11,201 nt of DNA, taken from contig JALRFZ010000415.1 of NCBI GenBank assembly GCA_023253615.1, positions 1-11,201 on the forward strand. The letters run 5' to 3'. Numbering within the stretch: position 1 is the first letter of the stretch; each line of letters begins with the position of its first letter. The DNA is from Verrucomicrobiales bacterium (lineage in GTDB: Bacteria; Verrucomicrobiota; Verrucomicrobiia; Verrucomicrobiales; DEV007). Shown here piece by piece: positions 1 through 6,046 of this stretch. Made by a program: the position numbers and the translations under genes. The notes beneath the pieces were generated by a model, which made no database searches, was not told the origin of the DNA, and saw only the letters and a list, made by a program, of their open reading frames with translations.

Positions 1-132
1 GCGATCCAGTTGGGGGATCCGGGCACTCTGCGGAGGCTTGCCATGGCTCGTCGGGTTCAACTCCCCCTTTTTAGAGAGGACACCGAAAGTTGCGCTCCGG
101 ACGGCTTGACCGCAACCGAAATTGCCTCATAA
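1..132 (+). CDS. Possible 3' end of a gene entering from the left edge (unidentified)
   Basis: Frame 1 is open from the first base to a TAA at 130-132, giving 43 codons with no start needed inside the window. The peptide includes the stretch LRRLAMARRVQLPLF and ends TATEIAS. I do not recognise a family. Frame 2 is also open as far as 105, so openness alone is weak evidence at this GC content. If the frame is real, the T-loop-like sequence at 53-66 is simply coding sequence for R-V-Q-L-P. If it is not, the whole of 1-264 is non-coding. An internal ATG at 43 would give only 29 residues. Confidence 0.22.
   Translation, partial: AIQLGDPGTLRRLAMARRVQLPLFREDTESCAPDGLTATEIAS
53..66 (+). repeat. 14-bp direct repeat matching the tmRNA T-arm at 242-255
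   Basis: GGGTTCAACTCCCC occurs here and again, identically, at 242-255, 189 bp apart. Both copies are followed shortly by five Ts (68-72 and 266-270). Only the second copy continues into a full T-stem and an acceptor strand. Here the stem has just three G-C pairs, and no CCTCC follows. It may be a second, degenerate attachment core, or a chance match to the common GGTTCAA motif. Confidence 0.45.
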
Positions 133-135
133 GTC

Positions 136-239
136 TTACAACGTCAGTTACAACAAGACATGTTGTCGCAGATGATCGAGGATGTCGGAACCCTTGAAAA
201 ATGGACTCTACGACATCCACTTACAACAAAATTTACAAC
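136..239 (+). repeat. Two pairs of TTACAAC direct repeats, 12-bp period
   Basis: TTACAAC occurs at 136-142, 148-154, 221-227 and 233-239. Within each pair the copies start exactly 12 bp apart with a 5-bp spacer, and the two pairs start 85 bp apart. The second pair abuts the tmRNA T-arm at 240. Paired short direct repeats beside a tRNA or tmRNA 3' end are the usual form of tyrosine-integrase arm-binding sites. That role is inferred, as no integrase gene is visible in the window. The rest of 67-239 holds an imperfect palindrome around ACATGT near 158-167 and no gene I can support. Confidence 0.5.
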
Positions 240-264
240 AGGGGTTCAACTCCCCTCACCTCCA
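240..264 (+). ncRNA. ssrA: 3' end of a tmRNA (ssrA): T-arm and acceptor strand only
   Basis: A five-pair stem AGGGG/CCCCT encloses the T-loop TTCAACT (245-251). It is followed by a seven-base acceptor strand CACCTCC (257-263), discriminator A264 and C265, then five Ts. This is the typical 3' end of bacterial tmRNA. A matching 5' acceptor GGAGGTG with the tmRNA 5' motif is absent from 1-239, and no anticodon arm lies upstream, so it is not an ordinary tRNA. A stretch at 177-209 (GAGGATGTCGGAA ... TGGAC) resembles sequence that directly precedes the T-arm in E. coli ssrA, but about 30 bp separate it from the T-arm here. Either this is the copy left at one end of an integrated element, or the tmRNA is divergent or interrupted with its 5' part off the window. 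Confidence 0.55.
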
Positions 265-269
265 CTTTT

Positions 270-1394
270 TCAGAACAAGAGCCCGTCGGTCGGCTCGCTC
301 GTCGCCTCGATCCGCTCGATCCGGATGATGGGAATGATCTCGTCGTTCTCCGTGGCGTAGTGGAGCTTGCCGTAGAGCCTGTACCAGCCCATCTCCGTGT
401 AATCCGGCGGGGCCTTTCCGAAATCGACGGGAATGGAGAGCGGGCGGGCATCGGCGGCACAGCATTCGATGAAAAGACGGAAGGCCTTGAGACGCGTGTT
501 GTCTGGGTTGTTCAAGGTCTCCTCCATGAGCTGGGCGGTCGTCTCGACGGGTATGCCCTCCATCACATCCATCAATTCCTTGTCGCCGGCGGTGTAGAAG
601 ATCTGCGGCACGTCGAGGAGGAACTCCCCTTTGTCATTTTGCGGCACCATTTTCTTGAGGTCGTCCATGGTGAAGGCACCCCAGGCTTCCGCGGCCGCGT
701 CGGTCTGGGGCTCGGGCGGGGTATCGGCCTGACCAGGGTAGGGGGTGGAGCTGCCATCCGCTCCCTCGGCGGCCTCGATGCCTTCGCGGGTGTAGGGATT
801 GGTGACGGGCGGGGTGTCCGCGGATGCCGTGCGCGATCTCGTCTCCCGCGCTTCGGCGATGCGCTTCTGCATCATCTGCCGCTCGATCTTGCCCCATTTG
901 GCCACATAGTCGGAGCTGAAGGCGTCTTTGGAGTAACCGGTCGCCACCAGCAAGGGCACAAGAAGAACGAGGAGCGAAAACGCCACGCTCGAAGGGGATT
1001 CGTCGTGATCGTGGGAGTGGGCATGGACGTGCTCGTGCTCGTGATTATGGGCATGGTCGTGGGCTTCGTCCGGACCGTGGTCGTGCCCATAGCATCCATG
1101 GGCGTGATCATGATCGTGGTGGTGATCGTGGTGGTGATCGTGCCCGTGATGGTGGTGCTCGTGATCGCAGGTGTCACCGTGGGCGTGATCGTGGGTGCAG
1201 AGACCGACGTCGCGGTTCCGGTGAATGAAGTTGAAGGCGCCGAGAAGGAGGAAGCCGATGCCGGAAATCAAGGCGTAGATGCGGAAGCTGGGATCGAGGT
1301 ATTTCTCGATGCGTCCGCTTCCATAAAAGTAGAGGAAGAGCGCGCCCCAGATCAGCAGGGTCACGATCGCGAGCAACTGGAGGAATTTTTTCAT
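270..1394 (-). CDS. TIGR03943/DUF1980 (YcgQ-like) membrane protein with His-rich loop
   Basis: This 374-residue protein is the usual partner of the COG0701 permease encoded just upstream; the pair is thought to form a transport unit of unknown substrate. Hydrophobic segments are seen near residues 5-25, 39-58 and 136-153. Between the second and third lies a low-complexity loop (68-130) with 30 histidines, many aspartates and cysteines nearby at 66, 76 and 101. The soluble C-terminal part (about 225-374) has family features: an F-x-x-CCAADA motif around 328-336, then a W-Y-R-L-Y-G-K segment and an I-I-P-I-I-R-I strand. The loop suggests binding of a divalent metal such as zinc, nickel or cobalt; this is inferred from composition. 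The start is the only ATG before the first membrane segment and has no Shine-Dalgarno sequence. The TGA stop (270-272) overlaps the T-run after the tmRNA end, so antisense transcription into that element is possible. Confidence 0.88.
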   Translation of the reverse strand: MKKFLQLLAIVTLLIWGALFLYFYGSGRIEKYLDPSFRIYALISGIGFLLLGAFNFIHRNRDVGLCTHDHAHGDTCDHEHHHHGHDHHHDHHHDHDHAHGCYGHDHGPDEAHDHAHNHEHEHVHAHSHDHDESPSSVAFSLLVLLVPLLVATGYSKDAFSSDYVAKWGKIERQMMQKRIAEARETRSRTASADTPPVTNPYTREGIEAAEGADGSSTPYPGQADTPPEPQTDAAAEAWGAFTMDDLKKMVPQNDKGEFLLDVPQIFYTAGDKELMDVMEGIPVETTAQLMEETLNNPDNTRLKAFRLFIECCAADARPLSIPVDFGKAPPDYTEMGWYRLYGKLHYATENDEIIPIIRIERIEATSEPTDGLLF

Positions 1395-1433
1395 GGCCGG
1401 TGGTCGGGTGGGGATTTCCGGGGGGAAGGCGGG

Positions 1434-2402
1434 TCAGAGCCGCATCCAAACATAACTCAGCACGCCGATGACGACAAAGAGGGAGGCGGCGAGGAAGAAG
1501 ACGAAGCGGGGTTTGAAGACCGACAGGTACATGAAGACGAGCTTCACATCCATCATCGGTCCGAAGACGAGGAAGGCGAGCTTCGCGGATTGCGGCACCG
1601 GGAAGTTCGCGGCGATGAAGGCGTCGGAGGTGCTGCAGAGGCTCAGCACGAACGCGAGCACCATCATCAACCCGATTCCGGTGGGTTCATTCTGGTTGAA
1701 GAGGATGATGAGATCCTCCGTGACGTAGGCCCGGAAGACCGAGGTGATGGCGACGCCGATGGTGAAATACATCGCGGTCTCGAGAAAGTCCCGCATCGTC
1801 GTGCGCATCGCGAGGACGAGCCGGTTCGCCGCCGGAATGCCGGGCGTGCCGGGGGCGTCCTCATCCTCGTTCGGCCCGGTGTCGGCATGGCGCGGCAGCA
1901 CTCCCGGACGGAGGAGGGATTGGTTGCGGATTTTCAACACCACCAGCCCCACCGCCACCGTCACCAGGAAGGCGATGAGGAGACGGCTCGAAGTCATGAA
2001 CAGCGGCCCTTGCGTCACGACCGCCTCCGTTTGACGCAGCGAGAACTGCCCCACCGAGGTGGAAAAAGCCTTCATCGTGCTGACGACGACGATAGGATTG
2101 ATGATCGGCGCCGAGAGCATGTAGGTGATCGCGCAGGAGACCGGGAGACCCTTGCGGATGAGCCGGCGGATCACCGGCACCACGGCGCACTCACAAACGG
2201 GAAAGATCCCGCCGAGCAGACCGCTGAGAAAGACCGCGAGGACCCGGTTTTTCGGCAGCCATCGATCGATCAGACCGGGCGGGAGGTAGGCGTCGATGAA
2301 GCCCGAGATCAGCGTGCCGAGCAGGATGAAAGGCGCCCCCTCGAGGATGATGCTGAGGAAGAGCAGGCAGAAGTCGGTGAAGGGCGTCAGGGTGGAATCC
2401 AT
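1434..2402 (-). CDS. Permease, COG0701/DUF318 (YraQ/ArsP-like) family
   Basis: A 322-residue integral membrane protein of the predicted-permease family. The hallmark FPVCECAVVP segment lies at residues 67-76, with cysteines 70 and 72 in a membrane helix. It is followed by a SAPIINPIVVV helix (97-107) and, in the second half, SLCSTSDAF (254-262). Two hydrophobic halves are joined by a charged loop around 160-190 (PNEDEDAPGTPG). Distant relatives export methylarsenite or other metal species; the substrate here is unknown. The start chosen is the ATG giving MDSTLTPF; an in-frame ATG 40 codons upstream (2522) would add a non-hydrophobic, proline- and arginine-rich extension that overlaps the ssb control region. 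The downstream YcgQ-like gene follows after 39 bp, so the two form an operon. Upstream, the gene is divergent from ssb across 155 bp. I see no convincing Zur or Fur box. Confidence 0.88.
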   Translation of the reverse strand: MDSTLTPFTDFCLLFLSIILEGAPFILLGTLISGFIDAYLPPGLIDRWLPKNRVLAVFLSGLLGGIFPVCECAVVPVIRRLIRKGLPVSCAITYMLSAPIINPIVVVSTMKAFSTSVGQFSLRQTEAVVTQGPLFMTSSRLLIAFLVTVAVGLVVLKIRNQSLLRPGVLPRHADTGPNEDEDAPGTPGIPAANRLVLAMRTTMRDFLETAMYFTIGVAITSVFRAYVTEDLIILFNQNEPTGIGLMMVLAFVLSLCSTSDAFIAANFPVPQSAKLAFLVFGPMMDVKLVFMYLSVFKPRFVFFLAASLFVVIGVLSYVWMRL

Positions 2403-2523
2403 GCCGGGGGAAGGAATCGGGGAATCTAAGGTGCGGGGCGTCCGTTGCGCAAACCCGGAAATGCGGCAGTGGCCATGGATTCGGGAAAGAATATGGAACG
2501 GAAAAAAACCGAAACTTTTCACT

Positions 2524-2537
2524 TGTTCTCCCGAACA
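2524..2537 (+). promoter_or_regulatory. LexA (SOS) operator, TGTTC-N4-GAACA
   Basis: TGTTC (2524-2528), spacer TCCC and GAACA (2533-2537) form a perfect palindrome 20 bp before the ssb start codon. The form matches the LexA-binding motif I recall being reported for Verrucomicrobia, which differs from both the E. coli (CTGT-N8-ACAG) and Bacillus (GAAC-N4-GTTC) boxes. ssb belongs to the SOS regulon in several bacteria. No clear -35/-10 pair can be assigned around it. Confidence 0.72.
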
Positions 2538-2542
2538 TGTTG

Positions 2543-2556
2543 TGTTTTCATGAACA
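2543..2556 (+). promoter_or_regulatory. Second LexA-like box, TGTTT-TCAT-GAACA
   Basis: This differs from the first box at one base of the left half-site, and the wider palindrome extends to GTGTT...AACAC (2542-2557). Its centre lies 19 bp from that of the first box, about two helical turns, and it ends one base before the ssb ATG. Two operators on the same face of the helix would allow tight or cooperative repression. Confidence 0.55.
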
Positions 2557-2557
2557 C

Positions 2558-3058
2558 ATGAGCAGTTACAATCGTGTCACACTCGTCGGAAACCTGACTC
2601 GCCAGCCCGAACTCAGGAAAACCAAAAATGGCTCCGCTGTCACCGATCTCGGGATCGCCTTGAATCGTGTTTGGACGGGAGAAAACGGTCAGCGGCAGGA
2701 GGAAACCACCTTCGTTGACGTCACGGTCTGGGGGCGCGCGGCGGAGAATGCCGCCCAATACCTCCAGAAAGGCCGCAGCGTCCTGATCGAGGGCCGTTTG
2801 CAAATGGAGACCTGGCAGGACAAACAGTCGGGGCAGGATCGGTCGAAGCTCCGCGTCGTGGCCGATACCGTACAGTTCCTTGGTTCCAGCCACGAGTCCG
2901 GCCCGTCGGATGACGACGACGACGATCGGGAGAGCCGCCGCAGCGAAGGCCGTCGGGAGGACCGCCGTGACGACTCCCGGGAAGACCGCCGGGATTCCCC
3001 GAGATCCGGCGACCGCCGCTCTGAATCGAAACGCGATCGACGCTACGCCGCCGCGTAA
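2558..3058 (+). CDS. ssb: Single-stranded DNA-binding protein
   Basis: A 166-residue SSB that coats single-stranded DNA in replication, recombination and repair. The OB-fold covers residues 4-108: the opening YNRVTLVGNLTRQPELR, then ETTFVDVTVWGRAAENAAQYLQKG, then VLIEGRLQMETWQD, all diagnostic. The tail (109-166) is unusual: a run of six aspartates at 118-123, then a serine/arginine/aspartate-rich stretch with repeated R-E-D-R-R units, ending RRYAAA. The conserved acidic tip (DDDIPF type) that recruits partner proteins is missing, and I find no frameshift that would restore it. The start is the ATG at 2558; an in-frame ATG at 2537 lies inside the first LexA box and would add seven poorly conserved residues. 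No Shine-Dalgarno sequence precedes it. Two tandem LexA-like boxes suggest SOS induction. Confidence 0.93.
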   Translation: MSSYNRVTLVGNLTRQPELRKTKNGSAVTDLGIALNRVWTGENGQRQEETTFVDVTVWGRAAENAAQYLQKGRSVLIEGRLQMETWQDKQSGQDRSKLRVVADTVQFLGSSHESGPSDDDDDDRESRRSEGRREDRRDDSREDRRDSPRSGDRRSESKRDRRYAAA

Positions 3059-3068
3059 AGTAGAAGCG

Positions 3069-3093
3069 GCGTCCCGCCGCTTGTGCGGGACGC
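3069..3093 (+). terminator. Strong hairpin after ssb (possible terminator or repeat)
   Basis: GCGTCCCGC and GCGGGACGC form a perfect 9-bp stem around a 7-base loop, starting 10 bp after the ssb stop codon. There is no U-run, so Rho-independent termination is uncertain. The core can also fold as AGCGGC/GCCGCT (3065-3081), a nested alternative. The GC-rich nested palindrome looks like a dispersed REP-type intergenic element. Confidence 0.45.
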
Positions 3094-3140
3094 TGTCTTG
3101 GTCGATCTCGGAAAACCGAATCCTTTGAAGCAAAGAAGCT

Positions 3141-3191
3141 ACTTCTGTGCTCCTCAGTGTCCTCTGTGGTGAATCGCAGGTAAACCACGAA
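3141..3191. repeat. Dispersed intergenic repeat fragment (TTEDTEEH-type)
   Basis: The segment contains CTCAGTGTCCTCTGTGGTGA; its complement, read in one frame, gives the peptide FTTEDTEEH. I recognise that spurious peptide from many environmental genomes, where it marks a repeated intergenic sequence rather than a gene. It fills most of the gap between the convergent ssb and DUF1080 genes. Confidence 0.45.
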
Positions 3192-3202
3192 CCCCGAATG
3201 CC

Positions 3203-4306
3203 TCACTTCAGCGTCCGAACATAAGGATTCGCCCACGTGGCGGGGCCGTCGGGGATGAGTCCTAGCGGGCCGTCCGCCGGGATGCCGGTATGGGAGCCTG
3301 CTTCCATTCCATCGATCAGCAGATTCAGGGTGCCGCCGATGAGGGTGCCTTCGATCCGGTGATAGGTGCCGGGCTTTCCGAAAAGCGGACCGGTCGTATC
3401 GAGCGGGATCGTTTTACCCCTCACCGAGAGGGCGGGGCCTCCGGAGTCTTCCGCCAGCTTCAGATCGACGATGAATCCGAGATCCCCGGAAAAGGTCTCG
3501 GCGGTGAGGAGAGGCGAGGCTCCGGCCGAATTGACGAGCTCCCAGTCGCGCGATTGCCAACCTCGCGCCTCCCGCCATCCGCTGAGATCGACACCGGTGT
3601 AGAGGCAGCGATACCCGCGGTCGGCGATGGCGATGTGGGCCGGGTCGATCGGCGTGTCGGGCAATTCCTTGATCCTGACATTCCGCCAATGCACGACACC
3701 TCCTTCGCTCTCGAGGCAGATATAGCCTTTGCGGGGAAAGCAATCGCGGCCGCGGGTGACGACCTTGCCGTTCACGGCCAGGGAGATCTCGCCATCGCGG
3801 CATTCGATGCGGTAGTGGTTCCACTCGGGGCTGGGTTTGGCCCGTTCCTCGGTGGGGAAGGCGCGGGAGCCGCCGCGGCCGTTCTCCGGCGTCATCGTCG
3901 CGCCGTGGATGGGGAAAATGTCTCCGTGCGTCGAGTAGCTCTTGGTGTTGCCGTAGGCATTCTCGAGCACCTGCACCTCGACGCCGCGGTGAAACGGTTG
4001 GCCGCGTGCCGTGATATCGTCGGCCCAGACGAAAATGCCGGCGTTGCCCTTGGGCACGAGGTGGCGCCACTCCGCTTCGAGAATGAAATTCTGATACATC
4101 CGCTCGGTGCGGATCTCGCCGATGGGTTTGCCGGAGCAGACGAGATAGCCTTCCTCGTTGAACGACCAGGTCGAGGGGGCGGTGTTCACGACCACCCAGC
4201 CGGTCAGATCCTTCCCGTTGAACAAGGGCTCGAACCCGTCTTGGTCGGCGGCGGTGAGCGGGGAGAGGAAAAGGAAGGTGGCGAGAAGAATCCGGAAGGC
4301 GGGCAT
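3203..4306 (-). CDS. Secreted protein with two 3-keto-disaccharide hydrolase (DUF1080) domains
   Basis: A 367-residue exported protein. A signal peptide is clear at 1-20 (MPAFRILLATFLFLSPLTAA), with cleavage likely before D21. Residues 24-214 form a concanavalin-like PF06439 domain: FEPLFNGKDLTGW at the start, FILEAEWR near 74-81, an EWNHYRIECRDGEISLAVNG block at 161-180 and a closing WRNVRIKEL. Residues 230-367 repeat the opening pattern (YRCLYTGVDLSGW) and look like a second, shorter and more diverged copy. Characterised members hydrolyse 3-keto-glycosides; many others are untested, so substrate is uncertain. It lies 127 bp downstream of another DUF1080 gene on the same strand and is probably cotranscribed or coregulated with it. 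The start gives a proper signal peptide, with no Shine-Dalgarno sequence. Confidence 0.85.
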   Translation of the reverse strand: MPAFRILLATFLFLSPLTAADQDGFEPLFNGKDLTGWVVVNTAPSTWSFNEEGYLVCSGKPIGEIRTERMYQNFILEAEWRHLVPKGNAGIFVWADDITARGQPFHRGVEVQVLENAYGNTKSYSTHGDIFPIHGATMTPENGRGGSRAFPTEERAKPSPEWNHYRIECRDGEISLAVNGKVVTRGRDCFPRKGYICLESEGGVVHWRNVRIKELPDTPIDPAHIAIADRGYRCLYTGVDLSGWREARGWQSRDWELVNSAGASPLLTAETFSGDLGFIVDLKLAEDSGGPALSVRGKTIPLDTTGPLFGKPGTYHRIEGTLIGGTLNLLIDGMEAGSHTGIPADGPLGLIPDGPATWANPYVRTLK

Positions 4307-4371
4307 GGGGGCATTTCATCCCAAAGCCCGTGCGATGGCAAGAACGCGATCGGGGAGCCGCGGCGGCGTAG

Positions 4372-4390
4372 GGCGGAATTGAATTCCGCC
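4372..4390. repeat. 19-bp palindrome GGCGGAATT-G-AATTCCGCC
   Basis: A perfect 9-bp inverted repeat around a single central base lies in the 127-bp gap between the two DUF1080 genes. There is no T-run, so it is unlikely to be a terminator by itself, but it could stabilise RNA or attenuate the operon. It resembles a short dispersed intergenic element whose reading gives the spurious peptide AEFNSA. Confidence 0.5.
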
Positions 4391-4433
4391 GGGCGGGGGG
4401 CACCCTTTGCAATCGCCGCGGATCCGTTCCCAT

Positions 4434-5927
4434 TCACCTCACGCCCTCGACCTCGAGATCGATCGCATAGAATCCGGTGCGCGCGGTGACGTAGAGGGTC
4501 TTCCCTGCGAGGAGGCAGTTGGCGGGACCTTCGGGCGGGGTGAGGCGCAGCACTTCTTTTCCGGCGGGGGAGAAGGCAATGACATCGCCCTTCCAGGTGA
4601 CGTAGACGTTGCCGAGTTTGTCGGCCGTCATCCCATCGCTGCCGACGGGGGCGAATTCGCGTTTGTTGGCGATCTTGCCGGGGCCTTCGATGTCGTAGGC
4701 GAAGATCGTCTCGGCACCGGGATCGGCGATGTAGAGGATGCTGCCGTCGGGAGAGGTGATGACACCGTTCGGTTTCGCGAGATCGGCGGCGACCTGGGTC
4801 AGTTTGCCGCCTTTGTCGATGTAATAAACCGCCTCGACGTCGATCTCCCGGTCATCGCTGTTTCCGTAGCGGGGATCGGAGAAATAGAAGCCTCCGTGAC
4901 CATCGGGCACGACATCATTGGGGCTGTTGAGCTTCTTCCCTTCGAAGCTCTCGGCGAGCGTGGTCACCTGGCCGGCGAAATCGGTGCGGGTGAGGCGGCG
5001 CGCGCCGCCTTCGCAGGCGATGAGGGACCCGGCGGGCGTGAAGAAAAGTCCGTTCGCCTTGCCGCTGGGCTCGCGGTAGACCGTCGTCGCACCGGTGGCG
5101 GGATCGTGGAGGTGGATGCGCTCGTTCGGAATGTCGGAGAAGTAGATCTTTCCGTCGGGCGAGAGGGCGGGACCTTCGGTGAACTTGAAATCGCCGGCGA
5201 GCTTGCGGAAGGCGGCGCCTTCCTTCACGAGCGGGCCTTCGTGGGTGTAGGGTGCCGGATCGGGCGTGCGGTAACCGGTCGTTTCGCCGAGATCCTGGAT
5301 CCTGACATTCCGATAAAGCACCTTCAGGGTTTCCTCGCGGTTGCCGATGCCGTGGACCTGCAGGGCGATGAAGCCGGTCGCGGTCATGTCGTCTTTCAGG
5401 TCGGCGGCGGGCACGCCGTTCACGAAAGTGCGGATGCGGTCGCCGATCGCTTCGATCCGGTAGTGGTTCCAATCGTTTTGCTTGAAGGCATGACGGGCCG
5501 CGGGATTGTCGGAAAGATCGTCGAGCCAGCCGCGGCGCCCTTCGTCGTAAATGCCACCGCTCCAGCCGCGGTCGGAGGGATCGATCTCGACCTGGTAGCC
5601 GTGGACCTGACCGTTCTTGTAATCCGGCAGGCTGTTCGAGCGGATCTGTACGCCGCAGTTCAGGGTGGGATCGACCTTGTATTCGACCTCGAGGATGAAG
5701 TTCGCGTAGTTCTTGTCGGTGCAGAGGAAGGAATTCGGCGTCTTGGGGACGGTCGTGCCGACGATGACGCCGTCCTCGACGGTGTATTTGGCGACGCCGC
5801 CGCGCTGGGTCCACCCGTCGAGATTTTTACCGTTGAAAAGATCGACCCATTCACCCGGTTCGGCGGCGGTGAGTGCCGTGGCGAGGAAGGGGAGAAGAAA
5901 ACAGGAAAGCAGGCGGGGATTCATCAT
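4434..5927 (-). CDS. Secreted fusion: 3-keto-disaccharide hydrolase (DUF1080) plus SMP-30/gluconolactonase
   Basis: A 497-residue exported protein. A signal peptide covers about 1-22 (hydrophobic core CFLLPFLATALTAA). Residues 25-214 are a PF06439 domain (WVDLFNGKNLDGW, FILEVEYK, DWNHYRIEAIGDRIRTFVNG, LYRNVRIQDL). Residues about 235-495 are a six-bladed SMP-30/gluconolactonase-like propeller. Its metal-site residues are all in place: E251 (FTEGP), N337 (NSPNDV), N387 (KPNGV) and D431 (GSDGM). The family hydrolyses sugar lactones with a divalent metal. A single chain could thus cleave an oxidised glycoside and open a sugar lactone in the periplasm; that combination is inferred. The paired ATGs at 5927 and 5924 are both possible starts, since a longer reading to 5966 adds arginine-rich residues before the signal peptide. 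The tandem DUF1080 gene follows downstream, and the GH-GT2 gene is divergent upstream. Confidence 0.87.
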   Translation of the reverse strand: MMNPRLLSCFLLPFLATALTAAEPGEWVDLFNGKNLDGWTQRGGVAKYTVEDGVIVGTTVPKTPNSFLCTDKNYANFILEVEYKVDPTLNCGVQIRSNSLPDYKNGQVHGYQVEIDPSDRGWSGGIYDEGRRGWLDDLSDNPAARHAFKQNDWNHYRIEAIGDRIRTFVNGVPAADLKDDMTATGFIALQVHGIGNREETLKVLYRNVRIQDLGETTGYRTPDPAPYTHEGPLVKEGAAFRKLAGDFKFTEGPALSPDGKIYFSDIPNERIHLHDPATGATTVYREPSGKANGLFFTPAGSLIACEGGARRLTRTDFAGQVTTLAESFEGKKLNSPNDVVPDGHGGFYFSDPRYGNSDDREIDVEAVYYIDKGGKLTQVAADLAKPNGVITSPDGSILYIADPGAETIFAYDIEGPGKIANKREFAPVGSDGMTADKLGNVYVTWKGDVIAFSPAGKEVLRLTPPEGPANCLLAGKTLYVTARTGFYAIDLEVEGVR

Positions 5928-6046
5928 GTCAGTCCGGGGATTACCATGCCGGCGGCTCGGTGACAAGCCTTTCGTGAGACGGGAAGAGGGGTGCGGGCGA
6001 GCGGCGATCCCTGTTTGGAGTGGCCCGAAAGAGCCCCGCGAAAGTT

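Noticed and set aside
190..264. A complete tRNA ending at 264
   Set aside because: No 5' acceptor GGAGGTG, D-arm or anticodon arm lies within 60-80 bp upstream of the T-arm.
32..264. A short tmRNA starting at the GGAGG at 32
   Set aside because: Only five of seven acceptor pairs form, the tmRNA 5' consensus after the acceptor is missing, and I see no tag-peptide reading frame ending in a typical LAA stop.
233..460. A minus-strand frame ending in VRGVEPLL
   Set aside because: The peptide is the standard false translation of a tRNA/tmRNA T-arm complement joined to a shadow of the DUF1980 gene.
1000..1194. Regularly repeated GTGATCGTGG-like units, considered as a CRISPR or tandem-repeat array
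   Set aside because: Units are short, irregular and in phase with codons of a histidine/aspartate-rich protein loop; there are no unique spacers.
201..2429. A 742-codon open frame on the plus strand
   Set aside because: It lies antisense to two well-recognised membrane-protein genes. Its valine- and glycine-rich run is the complement of the His-codon repeat. Its length reflects high GC content, not selection.
3290..4489. A 399-codon plus-strand open frame
   Set aside because: It is antisense to the tandem DUF1080 gene, shows no domain pattern and is low in complexity.
4407..5963. A 518-codon plus-strand open frame
   Set aside because: It mirrors the whole DUF1080-SMP30 gene on the other strand; the real gene has a signal peptide and conserved catalytic residues.
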